64,000 bases of DNA from Stutzerimonas stutzeri (GTDB lineage: Bacteria; Pseudomonadota; Gammaproteobacteria; Pseudomonadales; Pseudomonadaceae), in contig NZ_JAMOIH010000012.1 of assembly GCF_024448955.1 (NCBI RefSeq), positions 1 through 64,000 of the forward strand, in the 5' to 3' direction. The position numbers and the translations under genes are program-made. The notes beneath the pieces were generated by a model. That model saw nothing but the letters and a program-made list of their open reading frames with translations, searched no databases and was not told the origin of the DNA. Below, piece by piece: positions 35,892 through 45,811 of this stretch. Position 1 is the stretch's first letter. Every line of letters begins with the position of its first letter.

Positions 35892-37523
35892 ATGCGCGAC
35901 TATGCCACTGCGGCCAGCGAGTTCGATTATGACCAGACGGTCGCCGCGATTCTTTCTGGTGATCTCTCGGCCATGAATGCCTGTGTCGAGTGCTGCGACC
36001 GCCACGCAGACTCGGACAAGGTAGCCCTCGTCTGGGAAGGCCGCGACGGCCAGCGCGCCACCTGGACCTTCGCGCAGCTCAAGGAAGCCGCCGCCCGCTT
36101 CGCCAATCTGCTGGACAGCCACGGTATCAAGCCGGGCGATACCGTCGCAGGTCTGCTGCCGCGCACGCCGGAATTGCTGATCACCATTCTTGGTACCTGG
36201 CGCGTCGGCGCTATTTACCAGCCGCTATTCACTGCTTTCGGCCCCAAAGCAGTCGAGCATCGGATCAAAGAATCCGGCGCAAAAATGGTGGTCACCGACG
36301 CGACCAACAGCGAGAAGCTGGACGCCATCGAAGCGGCGCCGCGCCGGCTTGTGGTGGGAAACGGCGCCGATGATTTCTGGACCCAGGTGAATCGTCAGTC
36401 GCCCGAGTTCGAGCCGGTGCTGCTGGACGCCGAAGCGCCCTTTCTCGCGATGTTCACCTCCGGCACCACGGGGCCTGCGAAGCAGCTGCATGTGCCGCTC
36501 AAGGCCATCGTGGCATTCGTCACCTACATGCGGGACGCAGTCGACCTTCGGCCTGAAGACAACTTCTGGAACATCGCTGATCCAGGCTGGGCGTACGGCC
36601 TTTATTACGCCGTCACGGGCCCGCTTGCCATGGGCCACAGCACGCTGTTCTATGAAGGCGGGTTCACCGTAGACAGCACGTGCCGCGTGGTCCGCGAATA
36701 CGGCATCACCAACATGGCCGGCTCCCCTACAGCATTCCGCTTGCTACTGGCGGCCCGCAACGAGGTGGAAGCGCAGATCAAGGGCCGTCTGCGTGCCGTA
36801 AGCAGTGCCGGCGAACCACTCACGCCGGAGGTCATCCGCTGGTTCAGCAGCGGCCTCGGTTGCACCATCCATGATCACTATGGCCAGACCGAACTCGGCA
36901 TGGTGTTGTGCAATCACCATGCATTGAGTCACCCGGTCAGCATCGGAACGGCGGGCTACGCCATGCCCGGACACCGCGTCGTGGTGCTGGATGACCAGCA
37001 ACGCGAACTGGAGCCAGGCACGCCCGGTATGCTGGCGCTGGACCGTCGCCGCTCGCCGTTGCTCTGGTTCTCAGGCTATGTGGGCACCAAAACCAAAGCC
37101 TTCGTCGGCGATTACTACCTGAGCGGCGACACCGTCGAGCTGAACGATGACGGCAGCATCAGCTTCGTGGGCCGTGCCGATGACGTGATCACCACATCCG
37201 GCTATCGCGTCGGCCCCTTCGATGTGGAGAGCGCCCTGGTCGAGCATTCGGCGGTGATCGAGGCGGCGGTCATCGGCAAACCCGATCCGGAGCGCACCGA
37301 ACTGGTGAAGGCGTTCGTGGTGCTGCATGCCGGCCACGAGGGCGACGCCGCGTTGGCCGAACAGCTGCAGCAACACGTACGTCAACGTCTGTCCGCCCAC
37401 GCCTACCCGCGCGAGATCGAGTTCGTCGATGAGCTGCCCAAAACCCCGAGCGGCAAGATCCAGCGATTCCTTCTCCGTGATCGGGAAAAATCTGCGCAGC
37501 CATCAACGGCGGTAACCAGCTGA
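35892..37523 (+). CDS. AMP-dependent acyl-CoA synthetase (ACSM-like)
   Basis: This 543-residue enzyme activates a carboxylic acid to its CoA thioester with ATP. ANL-family motifs are in order: TSGTTGPAK (189-197), HDHYGQTELG, YLSGDTVELNDDG, GRADDVITTSGYRVGPFDVE, and the catalytic Lys522 in TPSGKIQRF. The overall pattern is that of medium-chain acyl-CoA or acetyl-CoA-like synthetases. Neighbours (MaoC hydratase, hydrolase, OprD porin) point to use of an imported short or medium acid. Whether the substrate is aliphatic or aromatic cannot be decided. Confidence 0.88.
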   Translation: MRDYATAASEFDYDQTVAAILSGDLSAMNACVECCDRHADSDKVALVWEGRDGQRATWTFAQLKEAAARFANLLDSHGIKPGDTVAGLLPRTPELLITILGTWRVGAIYQPLFTAFGPKAVEHRIKESGAKMVVTDATNSEKLDAIEAAPRRLVVGNGADDFWTQVNRQSPEFEPVLLDAEAPFLAMFTSGTTGPAKQLHVPLKAIVAFVTYMRDAVDLRPEDNFWNIADPGWAYGLYYAVTGPLAMGHSTLFYEGGFTVDSTCRVVREYGITNMAGSPTAFRLLLAARNEVEAQIKGRLRAVSSAGEPLTPEVIRWFSSGLGCTIHDHYGQTELGMVLCNHHALSHPVSIGTAGYAMPGHRVVVLDDQQRELEPGTPGMLALDRRRSPLLWFSGYVGTKTKAFVGDYYLSGDTVELNDDGSISFVGRADDVITTSGYRVGPFDVESALVEHSAVIEAAVIGKPDPERTELVKAFVVLHAGHEGDAALAEQLQQHVRQRLSAHAYPREIEFVDELPKTPSGKIQRFLLRDREKSAQPSTAVTS

Positions 37524-37685
37524 AGCTAAAGCCGGCCATCGTGGCGTCACGGTGACGAGCAGCCGGCTAAACGCGCTCCCCTTCGAACAGCTGCTCCGGC
37601 TGGCAACACGCTTTTCACTCGCCCGTACGCATACAACCCGGCATGGCCGCATCGGGCGAGCGGTATTCATTGCAAGGAACCATGC

Positions 37686-38468
37686 ATGACCGTTTCGACC
37701 GAAGATCGCTACGTGCCGACCGAGCACGGCGACGTGTTCACCCGCCGTTGGTGCACAAGCCACTCGCGCAAGATACCCATCGTCTTGCTGCACGACTCGC
37801 TCGGTTGCGTTGAGCTGTGGCGCGACTTTCCCGAGCGGCTCGCGGCGGCCACCGCACGCGACGTCATCGCTTACGACCGCCTGGGCTTCGGCCGTTCCGC
37901 ACCGCATCCGGGCGACTGGTCGAACCGCTTCATTCGCGACGAGGCCGAGCGTTTTTTCCCACCGGTATGGCAGGCGCTGGACATCGAGCACTTCATCGTC
38001 TTCGGCCACAGCGTGGGCGGCGCCATGGCGGCCAGCATCGCGGCGCGCTACCCGCAACAATGCCGCGCCTTGATCACCGAGTCGGCGCAAGCCTTCGTCG
38101 AGCAGCGGACCCTGGACGGCATCCACCAGGCTCAGGCCGCCTTTGCCGAGCCCGGTCAGATGGACCGGCTGAGCAAATATCACGGCGACAAGGCCGCATG
38201 GGTGCTCTCGGCCTGGATCGACACCTGGCTGTCCGAGACCTACGCCGGCTGGACACTGGAAGAAACCGCGCCGAGCATCGCCTGCCCGCTGCTGGCCATT
38301 CATGGTCTCGAAGACGAATACGGCTCCGAAACGCACCCACAACGCATCGTCGAGCTAGGGCGCGGCCCCGCGCAGAAATTGCTGGTCGATAATTGCCATC
38401 ACGTCCCGCACCGCGAGCAGCCGGAAGTTGTCGTCGAGGCGGTTGTTCGGTTTCTTCAAGCTGAATGA
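37686..38468 (+). CDS. Alpha/beta-fold hydrolase
   Basis: This is a 260-residue hydrolase with the elbow GHSVGG (Ser109), an acid residue in HGLEDEYGS and the final His in CHHVPHREQP. The oxyanion-type LLHDSLG is near residue 34. The fold and size match small esterases or carboxylic-ester hydrolases, and no signal peptide is present, so it acts in the cytoplasm. It follows the acyl-CoA synthetase by 162 bases. It could release a carboxylic acid from an ester for the synthetase, or act as a thioesterase. Confidence 0.8.
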   Translation: MTVSTEDRYVPTEHGDVFTRRWCTSHSRKIPIVLLHDSLGCVELWRDFPERLAAATARDVIAYDRLGFGRSAPHPGDWSNRFIRDEAERFFPPVWQALDIEHFIVFGHSVGGAMAASIAARYPQQCRALITESAQAFVEQRTLDGIHQAQAAFAEPGQMDRLSKYHGDKAAWVLSAWIDTWLSETYAGWTLEETAPSIACPLLAIHGLEDEYGSETHPQRIVELGRGPAQKLLVDNCHHVPHREQPEVVVEAVVRFLQAE

Positions 38469-38491
38469 AAAAAGGCCCGCCAATGGCGGGC
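38467..38491 (-). terminator. Rho-independent terminator for the minus-strand oprD gene
   Basis: Read on the minus strand, GCCCGCC and GGCGGGC form a seven-base stem around ATT, followed by a T-run (CCTTTTTTC). It starts about 50 bases after the porin stop. The plus strand lacks a T-tract, so its use by the hydrolase gene is less certain. Confidence 0.8.
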
Positions 38492-38539
38492 AAGAGCACG
38501 CAGCAGCAATGCGTTCAACCGGGGCAATAAAGACCGCAG

Positions 38540-39796
38540 CTACAGGATCGAGAACGGAAAGTTGAATATCAGGCGATTCTCGTCGAGGTCTCGGGCGTTA
38601 ATCTCGGAGCGAAAGCTTGAGTTACGCCACTTTATGTTGAGGTTTTTCGCCGGGCCGCTCTGGATTGTATAAGCCAGCTCAGTATCGCGACCCCACTCCT
38701 CGCCGTCTTCGGTATCGGCTGTTCTGATGTTGTCGCCGCTGATGTAGCGATTCATCAAGGTCAGGCCAGGGATGCCCAATGCAGCGAAGTTGTAGTCGTG
38801 ACGCAGCTGCCAGGAACGCTCGCCGGCATTGTCGTAGCTGTTGTTGAAGCTGTCGTTGGCCACCGAGCCGCCGTTTGTGCCGTTGACGCGCATCCACGCG
38901 TCGCCGCTGACCTTCTGCAAGCCGACGTAGAAGGTGTTGCCGGCAGCCTTCAGGCCGAACAGGCCGGAATAAGTTTTGTTGTCCAACTCGCCGGCACGGG
39001 CGCTGCCATCTTCGTCACCCTGGAAATAGCCGAGGTTGGCGGTCAGGGACAAGTCTGTGCCCAGCGGATGGGTGTGCAGCAGCTGTACGTACTGCTGCTC
39101 GTACACATCCTTCAACTCAGCGGTCCACAGGCCCACGGTGGTGCGTTTGTCATTGAAGGCGTATTCGCCACCGATGTAGTTGAAGCGGTCTGATACGCCA
39201 CCGTCAAAGCTCATGTCTTCCGTGCTCGCGTCGTCGCGCACGCTGTTCTGGCGGAACTGGCCGGCAGAGAGCATCAGCCCATCGAACTCGCGCGAGGTGA
39301 TCATGCCGCCCTGAAAGGTCTGCGGCAGCGAGCGACCATCGTCCGAACGCAGGATCGGCAACACTGGCATCATTTCGCCAACTCTCAGCTCGGTATTCGA
39401 GATTTTGGCCTTGGCAGCTACGCCCAGGCGACCATAGTCGTCGACCGGGCGGCCGTTACTGTCGCGCGGCAACAGGGCGGTACCGGTAGTACCGCGACCG
39501 CCGTCGAGCTTGACCGCTAAACCGGCAATCAGGTCGACGCCAAAGCCGACCGGGCCGGGTGTGTAACCGGATTGGGCGTTTAGGAAGAAGCTTTGGGTCC
39601 ACTCCTCGGCCTTGGTGCGAGTAATGGAATCGTCGCGGAATTCACGGCCGATGTAGAAGTTGCGCGCGTTCACGGTGATCTTGGCGTCTTCGACGAATCC
39701 CTCGGCACCGGCGGTCAGCGGGACGAGAGCGGCGATGAACGCGGCGAGCAGAGTGGGTGCGAGGAAACATTTTGCTTGGGTGGTGTGGTGATTCAT
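38540..39796 (-). CDS. OprD-family outer-membrane porin
   Basis: This is a 418-residue porin with a signal peptide ending near PLTAGA-EGF and the typical OprD start of the barrel (NARNFYIGREF). The C terminus is FNFPFSIL. OprD porins let small carboxylates and basic amino acids cross the outer membrane. It has its own terminator and lies next to the acyl-CoA synthetase and hydrolase, though on the opposite strand. It is distinct from the porins at 5608 and 56961, and the three together indicate broad uptake of organic acids. The substrate is unknown. Confidence 0.88.
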   Translation of the reverse strand: MNHHTTQAKCFLAPTLLAAFIAALVPLTAGAEGFVEDAKITVNARNFYIGREFRDDSITRTKAEEWTQSFFLNAQSGYTPGPVGFGVDLIAGLAVKLDGGRGTTGTALLPRDSNGRPVDDYGRLGVAAKAKISNTELRVGEMMPVLPILRSDDGRSLPQTFQGGMITSREFDGLMLSAGQFRQNSVRDDASTEDMSFDGGVSDRFNYIGGEYAFNDKRTTVGLWTAELKDVYEQQYVQLLHTHPLGTDLSLTANLGYFQGDEDGSARAGELDNKTYSGLFGLKAAGNTFYVGLQKVSGDAWMRVNGTNGGSVANDSFNNSYDNAGERSWQLRHDYNFAALGIPGLTLMNRYISGDNIRTADTEDGEEWGRDTELAYTIQSGPAKNLNIKWRNSSFRSEINARDLDENRLIFNFPFSIL

Positions 39797-39996
39797 TGTT
39801 GTTATTTTCCTTTTTCAAGGTTGAGGGCTCCCCGCCGCCGTTGCGGATGTCGAAAGCGAGGGGGAGTAGTGCTGCCGCGCTGGCGGCAAACAGGTCAGTG
39901 GTGCTCAATCAGCCACAGCACTGATCAAGCCTTGCTGTTGTCGATTCCCACCACTGAATGGAATCGAGCAACCATCGCGTTTAAGCCAACGCCGTC

Positions 39997-40704
39997 TTAT
40001 TGAGCCAAGAGCAACAGCCCTGAGACGAAGGCAAACAGGAGTACGAAGCGGCGCAGACGGACATCATCGATAACATTCCGTGCCCAGTGGCTAGCCGCCA
40101 AGCCCAACGCAAGCGGCGGTAACAACCACAACAGGGGCGGAAACTGCTCGACATGCAGATGGTTTCCTGCCGCGAGCACTGCCAGGGAAATCACTTCACC
40201 TATCAGGAAGCAGAGGGCTACGGACCCGCGGAGGGTAGCCACTGGCGAATGTTGGTAAACCAATGCCAATGGGGGACCACCAATACCTGTGGCCGTCTCG
40301 GTGATACCCGTTATGAGCCCGGTGGAAACGAACGCGCAACGACCCGGTACGAAGACCGGTGCCATCCAAGTGGCAAGACAAGCCGCAATCGTCGACAAGC
40401 CGATCAGCACATTGAGCTGGGACAACGGTAGCCAGAAGAGCACCCATATCCCGCCGAACGTGCCGAACACCCGGCCCAAGGTAATCCACGAACTGCCCCG
40501 CAGATCGATAGCGTGACGCTCACGCCACGCAACGATGGCGTTGAGCGGCAGCATCAAGGCCAACAAGGTGATGGGCAGCAATGTTGGCTCTAACAGCCCC
40601 ATCACCGGCGCCACGATCAAGGCAAATCCCATACCTGTCGTGCCCTGAACGAGAGCACCTGCGGCGACGGCGACTGCGATGAAGAAAAACGATTCGATCG
40701 GCAT
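39997..40704 (-). CDS. TauE/SafE-family membrane protein
   Basis: This is a 235-residue protein with about seven to eight hydrophobic segments and the TauE/SafE pattern of a repeated half (QGTTGMGFALIVAPVMG near the N terminus and TGITETATGIGGPPLALVY in the middle). The family is linked to export or import of sulfite, sulfoacetate and other organic anions. It lies 33 bases after the amidohydrolase pseudogene on the same strand, so it belongs to that unit. It appears intact, unlike the two genes upstream. Confidence 0.82.
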   Translation of the reverse strand: MPIESFFFIAVAVAAGALVQGTTGMGFALIVAPVMGLLEPTLLPITLLALMLPLNAIVAWRERHAIDLRGSSWITLGRVFGTFGGIWVLFWLPLSQLNVLIGLSTIAACLATWMAPVFVPGRCAFVSTGLITGITETATGIGGPPLALVYQHSPVATLRGSVALCFLIGEVISLAVLAAGNHLHVEQFPPLLWLLPPLALGLAASHWARNVIDDVRLRRFVLLFAFVSGLLLLAQ

Positions 40705-40737
40705 GGCTGGATCCGTGCACGTTAATGATGGAAGGGA

Positions 40738-42087
40738 TCACCGATTCAAAGGGCTGGGATTGACCTTGTGAATGGGCGCTCTAGCGATGACGTCCTTGGC
40801 CAACGCATCGACCTGAGTCATGAGCGCCTGCGCGTCCCAGTCCGTTGGCCATCCCTGCCACAACCGTAACTGCCCTTGCACAACCACCGCCTGGATCTGG
40901 TCCCGGTTGACGAGGCGAACCAGCTCCCACGACAGATCCCAAGAAGGCAGCAATTCGGGAACAGCCAGATCGACCAGCAGGAAGTCCGCTGATAGACCCG
41001 TTGCGATGCGTCCGGTCACGCCACCTAGACCGAGTACCTTGGCGCCGCCTTGCGTGCCCGCATCCAACCAGACCTGACCAGAACCGCAAACCGAGTCCCC
41101 GACGGCAAGGCCATGAGCGAAGCGCTGTGCTGCTTCGGCGTAATCGAGCAAGCGGAATCCATCGCTCCGGGTCCCGTCTGTGCCGAGTCCTAACGGCACG
41201 TTCAGGCTGTGCATCATCAGGGCCTACGCGACAGCGTTGCCCTTCCATGCGCTAGCGACAGGGTTGTAGCTAACCGCCGCGCCGCTATCCCTCAGCAGGG
41301 ACAGCTCCGAAGGCGTAAGCAGCGTGGCATGAGCCAACAAAGCCTGCGGGCCTAAAGCGCCTGCTTTGTACAGTTGTTCCAACGGACGCAGACCAAAGCG
41401 CTCGAGGGACCGCTCCACTGCAACCAGATGCTCATTGACATGGCTTTGAAACACGCGCCCTGCTTCTGCACATAGCCCATACACGCGCTTCAACATGTCA
41501 TCCGTAGCAATTTCCGGGATCGGGACGGCCAGTGACGGAACGATCAGCGGGTCGCTGTCCCATGCAGATAGATGCCGCTCGGCATCGGCAAGAACAGGAG
41601 CGGAATCAAGGACGTCCTCGCCGCGGCGGTCACTGCAAACCCTTGCCAGAACACAACGGATGCCCGCTTCCTTCGCAGCCTTGGCGATAGCTTCCAACCC
41701 CTCCTGCGCACGTGTCCCCGCATCGCAAACCGTTGTGAAGCCTCCACGCAGAGCCTCAAGAGCAGCCAGTTTTGACGTGAGGTAGAGCAGCTCAGCGTTC
41801 AGGCTGCCTTCCAGCGGCACCCAGATGCGCTTGAAGATTTCGGAAGGCTCCCCGAACACGAGTCCTTTACCGAAGCTCTGGCTCAGGTGGTGATGCGTAT
41901 CGACAAACCCAGGCATCAGTAACTGACGCTCCAGGCGCAGTACCGGTAAACCCGGATAACGACCTTGCAGCAACGCCAGGGGACCTACATCGGTAAAACA
42001 CCCGTCGGTCACCAACACGGCGTGGCCTTGGCGGGGGCCCTCAGGCAGCAATAGCCACTCCGGCGCGAGCAATTGATTGGGAGCCAT
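40738..42087 (-). pseudogene. Amidohydrolase (ATZ/TRZ-like deaminase) with in-frame TAG
   Basis: Two open frames, 41224-42087 and 40738-41217, are in the same reading frame and are interrupted by a single TAG at 41224-41226 (codon 288). Together they give a full amidohydrolase of about 449 codons. The first part has the metal motif THHHLSQ (His65, His67), FQSHVNEH (His216, Glu219) and LLAHA (His253). The catalytic Asp304 in GLGTDG lies after the stop. A product ending at the TAG would lack this residue and be inactive. The start has AGGAG seven bases upstream. The family includes 8-oxoguanine, triazine and related deaminases; the neighbouring nucleobase permease favours a purine or pyrimidine substrate. 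A sequencing error is the simplest other explanation. Confidence 0.8.
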
Positions 42088-42265
42088 TAATTGCTCCTGG
42101 TTCGGTAGATGTTCTTTCGCCGGTTTCATATCAGTCCTTAAGATTCATAGTTGCGTGTTGCCAGTGAAGTGCTTGTCACGAATAGCGCGGTAACCAAACC
42201 TTTGAGCGAGCGGGCCTACGGCCAAGCATCAGGCGCTTCTAGCTCGGGCGTAGAGGCAGGCGGAG

Positions 42266-43660
42266 CTATTCCGAAGCGGAAGATTTATTAGGGTCAGCGG
42301 GGGCCATCGCTACCTCTGCCTCGGCTGTTTTAGCTGGAGAGGAGCTGCTGCCCATGTGGTGGAAAAGGATGTTCACGAGCACGGCCGTCAGGGTTCCCAT
42401 GGCCAAGCCATTGCCCAGAACAACCTAGAAGTGAGAGGGAAACGCGCTGTAGAAGCCAGGCACAACAATCGGTATCAGGCCCATGGCCAACGCTGATGCA
42501 AGCGTGAACAAATTGCCGTTGGTGTTGAAATCAACCCTGCGCAGGATGTTGATCCCCATCACCCCGATGATGGCGAAGACGATTACGGCAGTGCCGGCGA
42601 CCACAGCGTTGGGCACGGCGTAGGCTAGCCTGGCGAGCGGGACGAAAAGCGCCATCACCGTGAGCATGCAGCCTGCCATGACAGTGACATAGCGGGAGCG
42701 AGCACCTGTTGCTCGGATGATTCCGATGTTTTCGCCACTGGTAATGATCAAGGAGGTGCCGAAACAGCCGCCGAATACCGACCCCAACGCGTCGGCGCGG
42801 ATGTTCTTCGGAACGATCGAGCGGTGGTCGCCATGTCGGCCTACGATCTCAGCGGTGGCCATGGTCTGACCCGTCGCTTCGGTCATCGAAACCACACTAA
42901 AGATGATCAACGGAAGCGAAGCGAAAATATCGAATTTGGGCATCCCAAACGGAAACGCCTCGGGCAACGCGAACATGGCCCCGGTCATCACGTTTTCAAC
43001 CGTCATACTTCCCGTCGCTACTGCAACCAAAGCGCCTGCGAGCAAACCGAGCATGACCGCAATGCGCTGCCACATGCCTGTAAAAACGCGCGCAAAGAGC
43101 ACGGTAAATCCGATTGTCGCCAGCGCTAAGGCAATGCTCGTCATGTTGGCAAAGTCGGGCGAACCCGGGCGGCCCGTGATTAGGCTGCCGAAGATGCGGA
43201 TCAGATTCACGGCTACCAGCAACAGCATGGTGCCGATCACGATAGGCGGGAAGAACCTCAGCGCCCTGGTAAAAAAGGGCAACGCCAGAAAGTAGAACAA
43301 CCCGGTCATGATGACGGCACCGGTGGCGGTCTGTAGGTCAGTGGCTTGGGCAATACCTAGAAAAATCACCAAAGGTGCTCCGCCGGGCACCTGTACGAAG
43401 GGAAGCCGGGCTCCGAAGCCGGCCACACCGGTGGATTGGAGGATGGTCCCCAGGCCACAGGCTAAGAAAATGGCGCTCATGAGACTGATGGTTACATCAT
43501 CAGAAAGCCCCAACGTGTGACCGATCAAAAAGGCCGCCGTGATTGGCGCCGCTGCCATAACCAAAACGTGTTGCAGGCCGAAAATGATGAGGGTCCGTAT
43601 AGGAAGTCTCTCGTCCACTGGATCTAAGCTTTTTTCAAAAGGCGTCTGGGTCGTTCTCAT
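42266..43660 (-). pseudogene. Nucleobase:cation symporter (NCS2) with in-frame TAG
   Basis: An open frame of 411 codons (42428-43660) ends at TAG 42425-42427. The same frame goes on for 52 codons to a second stop at 42266-42268. The continuation reads VVLGNGLAMGTLTAVLVNIL, the usual last membrane helix of uracil/xanthine permeases, so the TAG sits inside the gene. The first part has the NCS2 blocks FGLQHVLVMAAAPI and a signature around MTEATGQTMATAE. The total, about 464 codons, is a normal length. It is divergent from the LysR gene at 43815 and upstream of the amidohydrolase, itself broken by TAG. The shortened protein might retain some function. Confidence 0.78.
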
Positions 43661-43814
43661 AGCAGCTGTCCTTTTATTTTTGTGTTCGGTAGCTCACTGG
43701 GAGCGGCATAGCCGCCTCTATGAGCGAACCCTAGTAGCCTCGACTGTTCTGGTCTATAACAATATTTCGGCTGCTTTGTTGCCGATTCAGCAACAGTCAT
43801 AAAAGGTCAGGACG

Positions 43815-44762
43815 ATGAATTTGTTGATGTCGGGGCTTCGTTATTTCGAAGAGCTAGCGCGTCAGGGATCGCTACGAAAGGCCGAGGAGCGGCTGCATGT
43901 GGCAGCTTCAGCCATTAATCGCCAGATTTTGAAATTGGAGGATGAGCTTGGTGTGCCGTTATTCGAACGACTTCCGCGTGGCCTGAGACTTTCACCGGCT
44001 GGTGAGCTGCTGCTTCAACAAGTGCGACAATGGCAGCGAGATGAACGGCGACTCTTGGAGCAACTCGGGGAGATCAAGGGCGCCGGGTGTGCGGAAGTCA
44101 GGATCGCTACCGTGGAGTCGTTAACTGACCAGATGCTGCCCGACATCCTATTCAAGTTCCATGAGCGGTTCCCGCGTGTGCGCTCGATACTTGCCACCGG
44201 TATGACAGAAACCATTCTGGAGCAGGTGCTGATTGGCGACGCAGACATCGGTATCTGCATCAACCCACCAATAACCCGCAGGGTCCGGTTTATCGAACAG
44301 GTCGGGCTGGAGTTCGGTGCGGTCATGGCGCCCAACCATCCACTGGCTGAAAAGCAGACTGTTTGGTTACGCGACTTCAGTTCTTATCCCACAATCCTGC
44401 CGGGAGCCGAGATGTTCCACGGCTCGACGCTCGAACAGGTGTTGGCGCGTTCAGATGTCGACCTTAGCTCTTTATCGGCATGCAACCGGATCCTGAGCAT
44501 CAAATCCTTGGTTCGGTCAGGACTGGGGGTGGCGTTTCTCAATCGGCTGGATATCGCTCGCGAGCTTGCTCGGGAAGAGCTGGTGTTCAAACCACTCGCC
44601 GATGGCCACATTGCGAAGGCTCAGCTGACATTGTGCTGCCATGCCGAGCGCGAAATGCCGCTGGCCGTAACAGTGCTGATAGAGCAGCTGCGAGAAGCAA
44701 TGCTTTCTATCGAACCGGCCGCCGTTGAGGGTCGTATAAATCAAAATTTGGTGCTTCGGTAG
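43815..44762 (+). CDS. LysR-family regulator of the permease-amidohydrolase unit
   Basis: This is a 315-residue LysR-type protein with an N-terminal winged helix (residues about 5-65, YFEELARQGSLRKAEERLHVAASAINRQI pattern) and an effector domain. It stands divergent from the permease across a 154-base gap, pointing to control of that unit. It is intact, with a natural TAG stop. The inducer is likely the nucleobase-like substrate; this is inference. The gene appears less biased to G/C at third positions than the ben cluster, as do its pseudogene neighbours, by eye only. Confidence 0.8.
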   Translation: MNLLMSGLRYFEELARQGSLRKAEERLHVAASAINRQILKLEDELGVPLFERLPRGLRLSPAGELLLQQVRQWQRDERRLLEQLGEIKGAGCAEVRIATVESLTDQMLPDILFKFHERFPRVRSILATGMTETILEQVLIGDADIGICINPPITRRVRFIEQVGLEFGAVMAPNHPLAEKQTVWLRDFSSYPTILPGAEMFHGSTLEQVLARSDVDLSSLSACNRILSIKSLVRSGLGVAFLNRLDIARELAREELVFKPLADGHIAKAQLTLCCHAEREMPLAVTVLIEQLREAMLSIEPAAVEGRINQNLVLR

Positions 44763-45009
44763 AAGAAGCACTGCAGAAATGGATCAGCGCAGCGCAATAT
44801 TCTGTTCATGCCGGCAAGGCACGTAGCGGCGCTATTTGGGTCGCGTCCAGGCAGAAGCGTTTTTATTCAGCCCCGGCCAAAAACAGCCACTGGCGGCCTG
44901 CATGCGAAGGCTGGTCAGAAGCATTAACCAACCAAGCAGCGGCTGCGTTCCGGCATACACTTCTCCAACCGCCCTCTCCTCGTCAGGCTCTGAAGAGACG
45001 CTCTTACAT

Positions 45010-45618
45010 ATGCAATTCGAAACCTGGCTTGTCTTTCTGGCGACATCGGTAGGCCTGTCGTTGTCGCCGGGGCCCAATGGTCTGCTCGCCCTCACTCATG
45101 GCGCCATGCATGGCAGCCGCAAAACTTGCTTTACCATCCTCGGTGGCGCGCTGGGCTTCGTGCTGATCATCGCGCTGTGCATGTTTGGCATCGGGGCCTT
45201 GATTCAGTCCTCTATCCATTGGCTGACGGCTTTGAAATGGATCGGTGGACTTTATCTTGTCTGGCTCGGTATCCAGGTTTGGCGTTCGCCTGCAATCTCT
45301 GTCTCCCTCGGCGCATATGCCGAGGCGAAAGGCTGGTTGCTGTTTCGTCAGGGCCTGCTCTCTGCCGCAACCAATCCCAAGGTCCTACTCTTCTTCAGTG
45401 CCTTTCTACCCCAATTCATCGATCCTCAGCGCAGCATGGTGCAACAGTTTGTCGTGGTAGCCGCGACCTTCGCGGCTACCGAGATCATCACCGAGTTCGC
45501 GCTGGCGAGCGGGGCGCACAGGGTCCGGCCATTGCTGGCCCGTGTTGGGCGGCGCTTCAACCAGGCCTGCGGGGGAATCTTCGTCGTGATCGGTGCCGCC
45601 CTGCCCCTTCGCATGTAA
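45010..45618 (+). CDS. LysE/RhtB-family exporter
   Basis: This is a 202-residue inner-membrane protein started at 45010 (MQFETWLVFL), with six hydrophobic segments. The family motif LSPGPNGLLALTHGAMHG lies at residues 18-35 and is followed by GWLLFRQGLLSAATNPKVLLFF. LysE/RhtB proteins export amino acids such as homoserine, threonine or leucine. A longer frame upstream was rejected because it lacks family similarity. The gene stands alone, 247 bases after the LysR gene; no adjacent metabolic gene hints at its substrate. Confidence 0.85.
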   Translation: MQFETWLVFLATSVGLSLSPGPNGLLALTHGAMHGSRKTCFTILGGALGFVLIIALCMFGIGALIQSSIHWLTALKWIGGLYLVWLGIQVWRSPAISVSLGAYAEAKGWLLFRQGLLSAATNPKVLLFFSAFLPQFIDPQRSMVQQFVVVAATFAATEIITEFALASGAHRVRPLLARVGRRFNQACGGIFVVIGAALPLRM

Positions 45619-45811
45619 GGACGGTCCACCGGCTCCAGTCGGGCAGGAGATTCATCAACTAACGCGGCAATAAATCTCGCATTCGTTTAGCAGAATTTGC
45701 ACAAGCACCAATACTGGTCATCCGCGAGGTGCACGAGCGAGCGGGCGCATCATCGGTGCCGACGGGAATTCTTCGCAAAATTCCGAACCTTTGACTCAGA
45801 GGAGAAGCAGC

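Noticed and set aside
40738-43660. TAG codons as sense codons for a special amino acid
   Set aside because: No pyrrolysine-type genes are seen, the positions fit glutamine, and other genes nearby use TAG as a true stop. Nonsense mutation or sequence error is simpler.
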